Source: Cyanobium sp. FGCU6
GTDB taxonomy: Bacteria > Cyanobacteriota > Cyanobacteriia > PCC-6307 > Cyanobiaceae
Direction of reading: 5' to 3'
Length of the DNA stretch: 57,094 bases
Assembly: GCA_024958655.1 (NCBI GenBank)
Contig: JANWUR010000024.1
Coordinates: 1 to 57,094, forward strand
The notes beneath the pieces are model-generated. The model saw nothing but the letters and a program-made list of their open reading frames with translations, was not told the DNA's origin and did not search any database. This document shows, piece after piece, positions 43,926 to 52,214 of the stretch. The position numbers were made by a program, and so were the translations under genes. Each line of letters starts with the position of its first letter. Position 1 is the first letter of the stretch.

Positions 43926-44897
43926 ATGCCGACCACTCCACGCCCGCCGGGGCTGATCCAGCGCTACCGCGAGGAGCTGCAGGCGCGCCATTACGCGCAG
44001 CGCACCGTGGCGACCTACGAGCAGTGGCTGAGGCGGTTCCTGCGCTTTCACCATCGGCGCCACCCGCGCGAGATGGGCAGCGAGGAGGTGAATGCCTTTC
44101 TCACCCATCTGGCGGTGGAGCGGAAGGTGAGCGCCTCCACCCAGAACCAGGCCCTGGCGGCACTGCTGTTTCTGTATCGGGAGCTGCTGGAGCGGGATCT
44201 GGATCTGGAGGGGGTGGTGCGGGCCAGACAGAAGCGACGGCTACCCGTGGTGCTGACCCCGGGGGAGGTGCGGGAGGTGCTGGAACGGATGAACGGAGTG
44301 GAGGCCTTGGTGAGCGAAGTGTTGTACGGGAGTGGGTTGCGCTTGATGGAAGCGCTGCGGTTGCGGGTCAAGGATCTGGATTTCGAGCGGCGAGAGCTCA
44401 CTGTGCGCGACGGGAAAGGCAGCAAGGATCGCCGCACGATGCTTCCCCTGGGCGTGGGGGAGCGGCTGCGAGAGCAGCTGCGCGAGGTGAAACGCCTGCA
44501 TGAGAAAGATCTGGCCGACGGATACGGACGAGTGCAACTGCCCGGAGCGCTGCGCCGGAAATACCGCCATGCCGACAAAGAATGGACATGGCAGTGGGTG
44601 TTCCCCCAGCACCAGCGCTGGCGCAACGACCAAACCGGTGAGCAGGGTCGGCATCACCTGGATCCAAGCCTGGTGCAAAAAGCGATCCGACGGGCTGTGA
44701 TCGCGGCAGAGATCAGCAAGCCAGCCACATCCCACAGCTTGCGCCATTCCTTTGCCACCCATCTGCTGGAACGGGGGCATGACATCCGCACCATTCAGGA
44801 ACTGCTGGGCCACAGCGACATCCGAACCACCATGATCTACACCCACGTGCTGAACCGCGGCCCATTCGGCATCAGCAGCCCAGCCGACAGTCTGTAA
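43926..44897 (+). CDS. intI: Integron integrase IntI (tyrosine recombinase)
   Basis: The protein is 323 residues from the ATG at 43926, matching the usual IntI length. An N-terminal SAM-like domain (QARHYAQRTVATYEQWLRRF) is followed by the catalytic domain: Arg139 (LYGSGLRLMEALRLRVKDLD), His270 and Arg273 (SHSLRHSFATHLLERGHDIR), His296 (ELLGHSDIRTT) and Tyr305 (MIYTHV). The insertion LHEKDLADGYGRVQLPGALR, with YRHADKEWTWQWVFPQ (about 191-227), is the IntI-specific patch that separates it from XerCD. It points toward the cassettes, the reverse of the common arrangement. Confidence 0.95.
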   Translation: MPTTPRPPGLIQRYREELQARHYAQRTVATYEQWLRRFLRFHHRRHPREMGSEEVNAFLTHLAVERKVSASTQNQALAALLFLYRELLERDLDLEGVVRARQKRRLPVVLTPGEVREVLERMNGVEALVSEVLYGSGLRLMEALRLRVKDLDFERRELTVRDGKGSKDRRTMLPLGVGERLREQLREVKRLHEKDLADGYGRVQLPGALRRKYRHADKEWTWQWVFPQHQRWRNDQTGEQGRHHLDPSLVQKAIRRAVIAAEISKPATSHSLRHSFATHLLERGHDIRTIQELLGHSDIRTTMIYTHVLNRGPFGISSPADSL

Positions 44898-44904
44898 CAA
44901 CGTG

Positions 44905-44938
44905 AACACATCTTAGGCGGATCCGCCTAAGATGTGTT
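44905..44938. repeat. 34-bp perfect palindrome after intI
   Basis: AACACATCTTAGGCGGA is followed directly by its exact reverse complement. It starts eight bases after the intI stop. CTTAGGCGGA recurs at about 45015 and a variant, CTTGGGCGGATCCTCCCAA, near 45045. There is no T run, so a simple terminator is unlikely. An operator or an integrase-binding part of attI is possible. Confidence 0.85.
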
Positions 44939-45068
44939 AAGACAAGCTATGGGATTCGAGATGGACTGCAGCGCAGCACCTTTGATGCTTAACCCGAATC
45001 CTGTTGGTGCGTCTTAGGCGGACAGCTGCTGGACTCGGTGCGACTTGGGCGGATCCTCCCAAATAGTT

Positions 45069-45075
45069 GTTAGCC
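45069..45075 (+). other. attI/first-cassette junction (G^TTAGCC)
   Basis: GTTAGCCGA at 45069-45077 is the exact reverse complement of TCGGCTAAC at 45725-45733, the first part of attC1. In integrons the first bases of each cassette pair with the start of its own attC, so the first cassette begins at 45070. The ~170 bp between intI and this point should contain attI. Confidence 0.8.
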
Positions 45076-45137
45076 GAATTTGTTAACAGCCACAGCAGAC
45101 GAGCCGAACGGTACTGGGGCGTGGTACTATCATTGGG

Positions 45138-45392
45138 ATGAAGCGCAAGCACCAGCGCACCCTTGAGCTGATCTTTGCTCGCCCCGTCAGCGGCAGCCTG
45201 CCATGGCGGAACATAGAAGCTCTGTTCTCAGAGCTTGGAGGAGAGATCAGCGAGAGGGCGGGAAGTCGTGTTGCCGTTGTGCTCTTTGGCGAAGTCAAGG
45301 TCTTTCACCGGCCCCATCCTTCACCAAACACGGATAAGGGTGCTGTTGCTTCGATCCGCAAATGGTTTGAGGAACACGGAGTCACACCATGA
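45138..45392 (+). CDS. hicA: HicA-type toxin (cassette 1)
   Basis: The protein is 84 residues: HQRTLELIFARPVSGSLPWR, NIEALFSELGGEISERAGSR, VAVVLFGEVKVFHRPHP. This is the HicA subgroup common in integron cassettes, with RPHP near the end. The stop overlaps the hicB ATG. AT content is higher than in flanking chromosomal genes, as usual for cassettes. Confidence 0.9.
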   Translation: MKRKHQRTLELIFARPVSGSLPWRNIEALFSELGGEISERAGSRVAVVLFGEVKVFHRPHPSPNTDKGAVASIRKWFEEHGVTP

Positions 45393-45721
45393 ATCTCATG
45401 TCTGTTGATGGCTACAGTGCTCGAATTGAATATGACGCTGAAACTGATCAGTTCCGTGGAGAGATTCTCGGTCTAAGCGGAGGAGCAGACTTTTATGGTG
45501 CGAATCCCGATGCGCTCAGGCAGGAGTTTAAGAAATCACTGGATGTTTTCATAGAGGTCTGCAAAGAGAAAGGGATTGAACCAAGAAAGCACTTCTCTGG
45601 TAATTTTAATCTGAGGATTCCGCCTGATCTTCACGAAAAGCTGGCGATAGCAGCACAGGCTCAGGGGAAAAGTCTTAATTCACTTGCCCTGGAGGCACTG
45701 GAGAAAAGTGTCATCGCATAG
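45389..45721 (+). CDS. hicB: HicB antitoxin (cassette 1)
   Basis: The protein is 110 residues. The partial RNase-H-like part reads ARIEYDAETDQFRGEILGLS, then EFKKSLDVFIEVCKEKG. The C-terminal ribbon-helix-helix part is NFNLRIPPDLHEKLAIAAQA, GKSLNSLALEALEKS. It ends 5 bases before attC1. Order is toxin then antitoxin, normal for HicAB. Confidence 0.92.
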   Translation: MNLMSVDGYSARIEYDAETDQFRGEILGLSGGADFYGANPDALRQEFKKSLDVFIEVCKEKGIEPRKHFSGNFNLRIPPDLHEKLAIAAQAQGKSLNSLALEALEKSVIA

Positions 45722-45726
45722 GAATC

Positions 45727-45819
45727 GGCTAACAAGCCCTTCGAGATGGACAGGCCTCCAACAGTTCTCAGCTTTGCCACCCCAAGCTCCCTGCCTGCCA
45801 CTCAAGGGCAGCGTTCGGA
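45727..45819 (+). other. attC site 1 (93 bp)
   Basis: It begins GGCTAAC and ends GTTCGGA. GCCCTTCGAGATGGACAGGC pairs with GCCTGCCACTCAAGGGC near the right end, leaving a C and two A unpaired on one side. Extrahelical bases of this kind define attC strand choice. The right 6 bases belong to cassette 2. Confidence 0.92.
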
Positions 45820-46009
45820 GGATTCGAGATAGTTAGCATTCTGCAAGAGATATTCCCTAGCCCTTACGGAGAAAGGTCGAAATACGCAAAGGATTAAGCG
45901 AAGCACAATCAGTTACGAACTATTTCATTCTGAGGCAGCGAAATCTGCGCTAAGCCCAAAATAAGGTATTAATCGACGACGACAACCGCCAATGCTAATT
46001 AGGATTAAT

Positions 46010-46282
46010 ATGAGAGGAGTTCCATCAAGAGTTTCTCGGCTATTCTCCCATCTCTTGCCTGCGATAGCGTGGCTTGGCCTGGCTATGCTTGCAATTTCTT
46101 TATTGTCAAACGAACGGATGTTTGTTAGCTGGATGGCATCACCAGATCAGCCTTGCAATTTTAAAACAAATCCTGGCTGCCTCAAAAACACTAGGCCTTG
46201 GGCAACTCCAAGCCAACCATCCACCAAAGAAAAGCCCAAGCAGGAACCAAAGCATGATCCCAAATCCATTCCTAAACCCTAA
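46010..46282 (+). CDS. Small membrane protein (cassette 2, gene 1)
   Basis: The protein is 90 residues from the ATG at 46010 (AGGA six bases upstream; ATG 45992 also possible). One membrane helix, HLLPAIAWLGLAMLAISLL, is followed by a Pro/Lys-rich tail (PSQPSTKEKPKQEPKHDPKS). No family recognised. The second gene of the cassette starts 85 bp on and is also membrane-anchored. Confidence 0.5.
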   Translation: MRGVPSRVSRLFSHLLPAIAWLGLAMLAISLLSNERMFVSWMASPDQPCNFKTNPGCLKNTRPWATPSQPSTKEKPKQEPKHDPKSIPKP

Positions 46283-46366
46283 TCTGAATAGTGGCTTCCA
46301 AGGGCCCGCAACGAAGCTGTGGGTATTGGGGAATCATGTACAGTTGCTATTTGGAGTAATGATCGT

Positions 46367-47032
46367 ATGAGATTCTTGGGTATTGAAATCGAGCGAAAAA
46401 CAGATATACTGGCAATGGCGGCTTTCTTGATATCTGTCGGATCCATACTTGGCCAAGTAGTTCTCCTTCTGCGCGGACCCCAGGTAATTGTTGATGGTCC
46501 TCTCCAGATCTTGTTATTCTTTGAAAAAGATAAAGGAAGACGCGGATTTCTAAATGCAATCTCTAATCAGATTTACGTTAATCGAGGTTCCCCTGGGTAT
46601 GATGATATCCTCAAGAGAGAGTCGCTGTCGCTGCATATAATGGGCGAACCGATTGTGCTAAATGCACTCGAGAAAGTAGATTCAGCACGAGATGGAGATA
46701 TCCTTATAATTAAACAGAGAGAGCCTTGGTCACCTGCAAAGATAAAAGCAGGAGACTGTGTGAGTAGTGAGACTCTGTATGTTCCCTATCCAGTCATGAA
46801 TGCTTCCAGAAGAGATAAACACTTTATCAATCAAAGGCAGTTTATGCAACTTCTGTCTAAGTCAGGCCAGGTAAAGGTTGTACTCAATGCATCTACTTAT
46901 GCGGGAGCACCGATTGAATCGTCTTGCTACATTGATCAAATTGACATTGCGGCAGGCTTGCTCAACAAAGGCTGGGCTAGTCTTGTTTGCACAAAAAAAG
47001 AAAGAAAATGGATAAACATGCTTGGCCCCTAG
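46367..47032 (+). CDS. Membrane-anchored protein of unknown function (cassette 2, gene 2)
   Basis: The protein is 221 residues from the ATG at 46367, with GGAG ten bases upstream. One N-terminal helix (ILAMAAFLISVGSILGQVVL) is followed by a mostly beta/alpha soluble part with two cysteines (AGDCVSSETLYVPYP; IESSCYIDQIDIAAGLLNKG). The C-terminus WASLVCTKKERKW weakly recalls thermonuclease-fold tails, where an added sugar-phosphate site would be expected, but the catalytic residues are not seen. Treat as unknown. Confidence 0.7.
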   Translation: MRFLGIEIERKTDILAMAAFLISVGSILGQVVLLLRGPQVIVDGPLQILLFFEKDKGRRGFLNAISNQIYVNRGSPGYDDILKRESLSLHIMGEPIVLNALEKVDSARDGDILIIKQREPWSPAKIKAGDCVSSETLYVPYPVMNASRRDKHFINQRQFMQLLSKSGQVKVVLNASTYAGAPIESSCYIDQIDIAAGLLNKGWASLVCTKKERKWINMLGP

Positions 47033-47120
47033 GGTAATCCAAGTCTAGAGTAGCTGCATGTTCTGCATTACGCAAATAACAACAGAAGAATATAAAATTT
47101 CTGGATGTGAGAGGGGGGTC

Positions 47121-47213
47121 TCCGAACAAGCCCCTCGAGTGGACAGGCCGCCATCAACTCTCTGCTTCGCCGCCCCCAGGCTCCCTGCCTGCCACTCAGG
47201 GGCAGCGTTAGGC
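47121..47213 (+). other. attC site 2 (93 bp)
   Basis: It starts TCCGAAC and ends GTTAGGC. GCCCCTCGAGTGGACAGGC pairs with GCCTGCCACTCAGGGGC, leaving a C and an A unpaired. CTCCGAAC is the reverse complement of GTTCGGAG at the start of the same cassette (45813-45820), confirming cassette 2 as 45814-47207. It shares length and arm sequence with attC1. Confidence 0.95.
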
Positions 47214-47249
47214 TTACAATTAAGAACAATTCTTGCCGGGGGAGCTTAA

Positions 47250-48629
47250 GTGGAAAATTATACATACATGGGTACCGTTGATGATGTGGTTAGGAGATAC
47301 CCGTGGCGTCACGGATGGAGTATAGAAAGCATCAACCATCAACTTATCCATTCAGTAATCTATGGTCAGAAGCTGGTTATAAATGACGGCTATATAATCA
47401 CAAATCCTGAACTTTTAGGATCATTGAGGAATTTACGAAAATCTCTTCTTGGTAACGTCTTGCAATCCGGGAATGCGGCTCTCTTTTGCCGGTCTGAACC
47501 AAGGAACCTGGCCGAGGGTCTTTTAAGAAGCAAAGAAAAATTGCAAACACATAAAACAGCTTTGTCTGGCGAGAATGAAGCAGACTTCATCAGAAAGATG
47601 GAAACCCTGCAGAAACATGCAAACCAAAATCCTATTCAATGGCCTAGAGATAAGAATACAGGAGCAATCTTTGCCTCTTTTCTTGATAAGTTAAATTATG
47701 ATAACAGACTAAAGCTATCATTGCCTGATGAGGAAGCCAGAAGAGACTTCGATATTGTTTATAGCCTATTCTCTACAGCAATGGATGAGAACTTTAACGA
47801 GGCGAGGCAGGAATGGGAGAGGATTTGCTGGAGAGAGTTTGCGGGTTTAGATCTTGACAAGCACGATCCATTTGATCCCTTCTTGACAACCCATTCCTCT
47901 TACAAACGTGTTCAGACAATGATGCATATTGCCAATGAAGCCTATCATCTTTCATATGCTTCGGCCATGAGTTGGTCTTTGCGTGGTGAAGATGTAATTT
48001 CAAGGCCATTGACGGCGTTTTGCCCTGCTTACTTTGACATATTCGAAAAGACGATAATTGACGAACACGAACATAACGTAAGATATGACGGACTTGGTTC
48101 AGTCCTCATTTGTGTAGACTTGCTAAGGTTTAATGGGGATTTCTCCTGGATTATGGAGTTAGTTCTTAATGATGACATCGTCAAGATTAGAGATGAATAC
48201 CTGCTGCTTTTGGAAAACTATATTCATTGGGAAGGAGACTTGGCTGTGGTAAAGAAGACTGCCGATGCCTATAGAAGAATGCTGGCAACGACAGTATCTG
48301 GTCACATTGCATCATTGAGCGATATAGCAGAGTCCTTATTTAATTTCTTTGGAGGCAATCAAATAATCTCAGCGCTTCAGGCTATTGACTCTCTTGTTTC
48401 CCAAGTTGGCATCTCCAGCCCGATCAACTTAGACCCTGTCAAATCAGTTAAACAACTAATTGAGCCAAGGGAAGTCAGTGCTCGAATTGGAAGAACTGGA
48501 ATAAATTCAACCTGGTATGGTTCGACTAAGTCATTAGCCAGGAATCTCGGTCTTATTAATGCGAAGCTTGACATTGACAAAGTGGCAACTGTCTTAGAGC
48601 CCATTAAGCCTTATAATAAAGAAGCCTAA
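47250..48629 (+). CDS. Unknown 459-residue protein (cassette 3)
   Basis: It starts at a GTG with GGGGGAG upstream. The protein is largely helical and soluble: SLRNLRKSLLGNVLQSGNAA, ENEADFIRKMETLQKHANQN, CPAYFDIFEKTIIDEHEHNV. No membrane helix or catalytic motif was recognised. The cluster EHEHNVRYDG is notable. The TAA stop lies inside the first box of attC3. AT-richer than the chromosome, as for the other cassettes. A single large gene in a cassette is compatible with a defence effector, but nothing proves it. Confidence 0.8.
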   Translation: MENYTYMGTVDDVVRRYPWRHGWSIESINHQLIHSVIYGQKLVINDGYIITNPELLGSLRNLRKSLLGNVLQSGNAALFCRSEPRNLAEGLLRSKEKLQTHKTALSGENEADFIRKMETLQKHANQNPIQWPRDKNTGAIFASFLDKLNYDNRLKLSLPDEEARRDFDIVYSLFSTAMDENFNEARQEWERICWREFAGLDLDKHDPFDPFLTTHSSYKRVQTMMHIANEAYHLSYASAMSWSLRGEDVISRPLTAFCPAYFDIFEKTIIDEHEHNVRYDGLGSVLICVDLLRFNGDFSWIMELVLNDDIVKIRDEYLLLLENYIHWEGDLAVVKKTADAYRRMLATTVSGHIASLSDIAESLFNFFGGNQIISALQAIDSLVSQVGISSPINLDPVKSVKQLIEPREVSARIGRTGINSTWYGSTKSLARNLGLINAKLDIDKVATVLEPIKPYNKEA

Positions 48630-48713
48630 CAACGCCATTCACCTGAGCCGCCACCGCATGAGCCCTGTATGTACCAAAGTCTCCTTGCGGCCAGGTGATG
48701 GCGAGCGTTAGAG
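48624..48713 (+). other. attC site 3 (90 bp)
   Basis: It starts GCCTAAC and ends GTTAGAG. CGCCATTCACCTGAGCC pairs with GGCCAGGTGATGGCG, leaving a T and an A unpaired. AAGCCTAAC (48622-48630) is the reverse complement of GTTAGGCTT at the start of cassette 3 (47207-47215). Its arms differ from those of attC1 and attC2, so this cassette probably has another origin. Confidence 0.93.
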
Positions 48714-48776
48714 AGATGAGGCACAGGCAGCCGCAGCCAAGAGAAGCATAGCCTGCGTATAGCCGCTGTATGGGTT

Positions 48777-49019
48777 ATGCAGTCGAAGGTTCAGAAGTGG
48801 GGAAACAGCCTTGGCGTGAGGATTCCACGCGGCTTGGCTGATGAGATTGGGTTGGAGGCTGGCACTGAGGTCATCCTCACCGCGAAGGATGGCGAGCTGG
48901 TCCTGAGGCCCGCCGTGCCATGCCGGCGCAGGCTTGCGGACCTTCTTGCGGGCGTTACTCCAGAGAACATCCACGCATCCATTGCTACAGGGGCTGCCAT
49001 AGGGGCTGAAGCATTCTGA
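48777..49019 (+). CDS. mazE: MazE/AbrB-type antitoxin (cassette 4)
   Basis: The protein is 80 residues. KWGNSLGVRIPRGLADEIGL and GTEVILTAKDGELVLRPAV form the swapped-hairpin AbrB fold of MazE. The C-terminal tail ADLLAGVTPENIHA would bind the toxin. The stop shares one base with the mazF start. Confidence 0.93.
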   Translation: MQSKVQKWGNSLGVRIPRGLADEIGLEAGTEVILTAKDGELVLRPAVPCRRRLADLLAGVTPENIHASIATGAAIGAEAF

Positions 49020-49375
49020 TGTGGTCATACATGCCTGATCGAGGTGATCTGGTGTGGTTGGAGTTGGCACCACAAGCCGGAAGTGAACCGCGTGGCAGAA
49101 GGCCTGCACTTGTTCTATCTCTAAAGACATACAATGGAAAAGCTGGTCTGGCCTTATACTGTCCCAAGACGACGAAGTTCAAGGGATACCCATTCGAGGC
49201 ACAGCTTCCTGAAGGATCTGCCGTGAATAGAGTTGTTCTATCCGATCAGCTGAAGAGCCTTGACTGGCGATCCAGGAAAGTGAAGTTCATCGAGCGGGTT
49301 TCCTCAGATGTGAAGGCGAAGTTTGCAAAAGTGCAATCCTTTTCATGCACCAAAAGTATTTCGCAAATGTTCTGA
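49019..49375 (+). CDS. mazF: MazF/PemK mRNA interferase (cassette 4)
   Basis: The protein is 118 residues. PDRGDLVWLELAPQAGSEPR, GRRPALVLSLKTYNGKAGLA and VLSDQLKSLDWRSRKVKFIE are standard for the family. ATG 49031 (MPDRG) is an equally good start. The last ~20 residues (AKVQSFSCTKSISQMF) do not look like a normal MazF C-terminus. The expected attC is missing just beyond, so the end of the gene may have been replaced when the array was cut. Confidence 0.88.
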   Translation: MWSYMPDRGDLVWLELAPQAGSEPRGRRPALVLSLKTYNGKAGLALYCPKTTKFKGYPFEAQLPEGSAVNRVVLSDQLKSLDWRSRKVKFIERVSSDVKAKFAKVQSFSCTKSISQMF

Positions 49376-49398
49376 GTCTTGAACGTCTCCCCATTGCC

Positions 49399-49735
49399 TC
49401 AGCGTGACAGGTGCGCTCCCATTGGCCCCCGTCCAGCGCCTCCGCCAGCGGCAGCACTTGCATGCGCCCATCCAGCCGGTAGCCACGGTTGCTGGGGGTG
49501 ATCACCAGCAGCCGAGCCCCCATGGGTGGCCCAGAGCCAGGCGCCCTCCGGCCGCCAGGCCGCCAGCAGCTGCTGAATCACAAACCCTTCCCAGGACGCA
49601 CCAAGGCGTGGATGACGCAGCAGGGCGTCGTGCGCTGGAATCAGGAGCAATTGATGCAACAGCCCCGTATCGCGGAAATAGAGCTTCGGGGCAGGGCTGG
49701 GTGGTGGCATCCAGCTGGGCGCCGATCAGCCGATC
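49399..49735 (-). pseudogene. DUF4143 ATPase C-terminal remnant
   Basis: The minus strand reads PKLYFRDTGLLHQLLLIPAH then PRLGASWEGFVIQQLLAAWR, as in AAA ATPases with DUF4143. In a second frame ARLLVITPSNRGYRLDGRMQ and VLPLAEAL supply the family C-terminus. The DNA between them has been deleted, and the Walker domain is absent. It abuts the cut end of the integron. Confidence 0.7.
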
Positions 49736-49780
49736 CCACGCGGTTTGCACCGCATCGAGGGATCCTGGCAGCACGAACAC

Positions 49781-50854
49781 CTCAGTACGTACACGTGGTT
49801 TGATTACTATACCCAAGATGGGGATGCCAAGGCCGGCAATCGTTATACGCCTGTGGCCGGAGAAGCAGTTTTTGCACCCGGAGAAACTACTATCACTATC
49901 ACAGTTCCCATACCCAATAACGCGAAGAATGTGGGAACTCGGCAGTTTGGTCTGGCCGTTATGCTGGAAGGAGACAGCTCCGACCCCGCTGCTGTGCCTG
50001 ATGCCTGGAGAACGGCAGTCTCCAGCCCCAAGGAGCAGATTCGACGTTGGACTCTCATTCCTGGGGATGATAGCAATTCTATAACATTTGATGTTACCAG
50101 TGCACAGAGTACAGATCATATTGTGACACTTGATATGGATCTAGAGGGTCTGGTGATCCCTCTCATCTGGAATCCGACAACTCTCACCTACGACAATCTT
50201 CCCTTTAGTAACACGAACGGTATTGCCGAATCCCAGGATATCAATGGAGACCTAACCAGTGATCTCTACCGTCTAAAGTTCCAGGATGGTGGGCCTTTTG
50301 ATGGTGACACCATTGTGAATGGTCTTGTGTCGCTGAACTTTGAGATTGCGCAACTAACGCCGATTGATGTGCCTACTACTGGAGGGATTGTCTCAGGAAC
50401 TGAGGCTAACGATTATCTCAACGCTCAGCTCAGCACCGGCACTAACCGTTTGTCGGGATTAGGTGGCATGGATGTGCTGATTGGCTCTCCTCAACGGGAT
50501 GTGCTGACGGGCGGTAGCGGTAATGATCGTCTCTATGGCAAAGCCGGAGTTGATCAACTCTATGGTGAAGCTGGCGATGATATCTTGGATGGTGGTCTTG
50601 CCATGGACCTGCTTTATGGAGGTGCTGGTGCTGACTCCTTCGTTCTGCGTGCTGGCGATGGCCCTGACCGGGTGATGGATTTCAATGCTATAGATGGTGA
50701 TCTCTTCCTGTTGGATAACCTTACTTTTGGGGCTTTGTCGTTCCAGGGTAATAGAACGTTCCTGGGAGCGGAACTGCTGGCTACGGTGATTGATAATCTT
50801 GGTCTACCTGTTACTACTCTGGGCAGTAACCCCCAGTGGTTTGTGACAACCTAG
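49781..50854 (+). pseudogene. RTX/Calx-beta protein, 3' fragment
   Basis: The frame has about 350 codons to the stop at 50854. A Calx-beta-like piece (RYTPVAGEAVFAPGETTITI) is followed by a middle domain and then calcium-binding nonapeptides: LTGGSGNDRLYGKAGVDQLY, GEAGDDILDGGLAMDLLYGG and AGADSFVLRAGDGPD. The C-terminus resembles type I secretion signals. The 5' part, likely large, is absent and the left end joins the ATPase remnant, so it is called a fragment. Confidence 0.75.
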
Positions 50855-51300
50855 TATCCAGACTTGTGTCCACTCCTCACACTGGACTTAAGCATCTTTC
50901 GCTAATGGCTATGTCTCTTCTCGCCTCTCCGCTACTATCAGGTTGCCTTTTTTGAAAGGTATCTATTGTCGTTCATGGCGCTTGGTCAGTCGCACTTGCT
51001 CGTTGCTTTGTCTCTTCCCTGTGTCTGCTGTGATCCGCTAATGCCTTTCGGGTTGTATAGGCCACGACAGGCTTGCTGGTCACGTCCAGGGCTTTCCGGG
51101 CGTCCACAGTGGTTGCAGTCAACCCGGCAGCGGGAGTGGCTGTGCCGCCCCAGATCGTCTGTCCCGGACTGAGACCGCATCCCTCCCTCCATGGCAAGAC
51201 CGCTTCCACGGCAGTTCGCCCTCCTGCGATGTCCGTTCGCGCCAGGCAGGCCATCCTCTGCAGCCGATCCGCTGTAGCAACTGCGCCCGCGTTGCGCAGC
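50855..51300. other. Unassigned interval
   Basis: About 450 bp with no convincing gene. Minus-strand frames are open over parts (for example VDARKALDVTSKPVVAYTTR) but match nothing known to me and overlap each other. It probably holds decayed sequence. Confidence 0.5.
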
Positions 51301-52206
51301 TCAGGCCGCCGTGGCTTCCACCACGGAGATCGGCGAGGGCGTTGGCTGAATCCGGCGCAGCTGAAGACCGGCCCGCTCCAGAAGCGCCGCATATTCCTGC
51401 GGAGTGCGTTCCCTGCCGCCCTCGGTCATCACCAGCATGTTGAGATCGAGCAGCTTGCCGGGGGCGGGAGCATTGCCCGGCTCGATCACCTGCTCGAGGA
51501 TCAGCACCCGCCCGCCCGGGGCCAGGCCAGCGCGCACGTGGCCGAGCAGGGTGAGGCAGGCCTCATCGCCCCAGTCGTGAAGGATGTGCTTCAGCAGATA
51601 GGCATCGCCGCCAGACGGAACCCCGGTGAAGAAGTCGCCGCCGGCCACCGCGAAGCGCCCCTCGAGCGCATCAGGCACCAGCACCGGCGCCACCACCGCC
51701 GGCTGATCGAACAGCGTTCCCTGCAGATGGGGATAGCGGCGCAGCACCTCCTGCACCAGTTCGCCGCGTCCGCCGCCCACGTCGATCAGGTGGGAGATGC
51801 CGCCGAAGTCGTAGGCCGCCAGCAGTCCCTGGATGGCGACGTGGGAGAAGTCGCTCATCGCCCCGTCGAAGATGGCGCCGCGCTCAGGGTTCCTGCCGTA
51901 CCAGCCGAAGATGCCCTCACCGAACCGATGACGGAAGGCGCTCTCCCCGGTGCGCACGCTGTGCAGCAGGTTGGCCCAGGCGTCATAGTGCTCGCCGCCG
52001 AGCATGCGGGCCACCTGGCGCTGCGATCCGGCGACGTCGCTCCGCAGCAGCTCCGCCAGCGGGGTGAGCACGAATCGCCGCGGCGCGTCCTCCGCGAACA
52101 GGCCCACGCTCGCCAGTCCGCGCAGCAGGCGGAACAAGGCATCGGCATCGGCGTCGCAACGGGCAGCGAGCTCCTCGGCGGACAGGCCCGTGGGCCCGGC
52201 GGCTGC
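51301..52206 (-). pseudogene. O-methyltransferase (family 2), 5'-truncated
   Basis: About 300 codons with GPTGLSAEELAARCDADADA, LIDVGGGRGELVQEVLRRYP (SAM loop), YLLKHILHDWGDEACLTLLG and LLDLNMLVMTEGGRERTPQE. The catalytic-base context KHILHDW is present. The first ~30 residues of the family (dimerisation helices) are missing: to the right the DNA is a protease remnant on the other strand. The frame continues through that remnant by chance. It is probably inactive. Confidence 0.75.
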
Positions 52207-52214
52207 CCTCCCCG

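Noticed and set aside
50966..51392. Minus-strand frame considered as a transposase fragment
   Set aside because: No DDE, HUH or serine recombinase motif and no inverted repeats were found.
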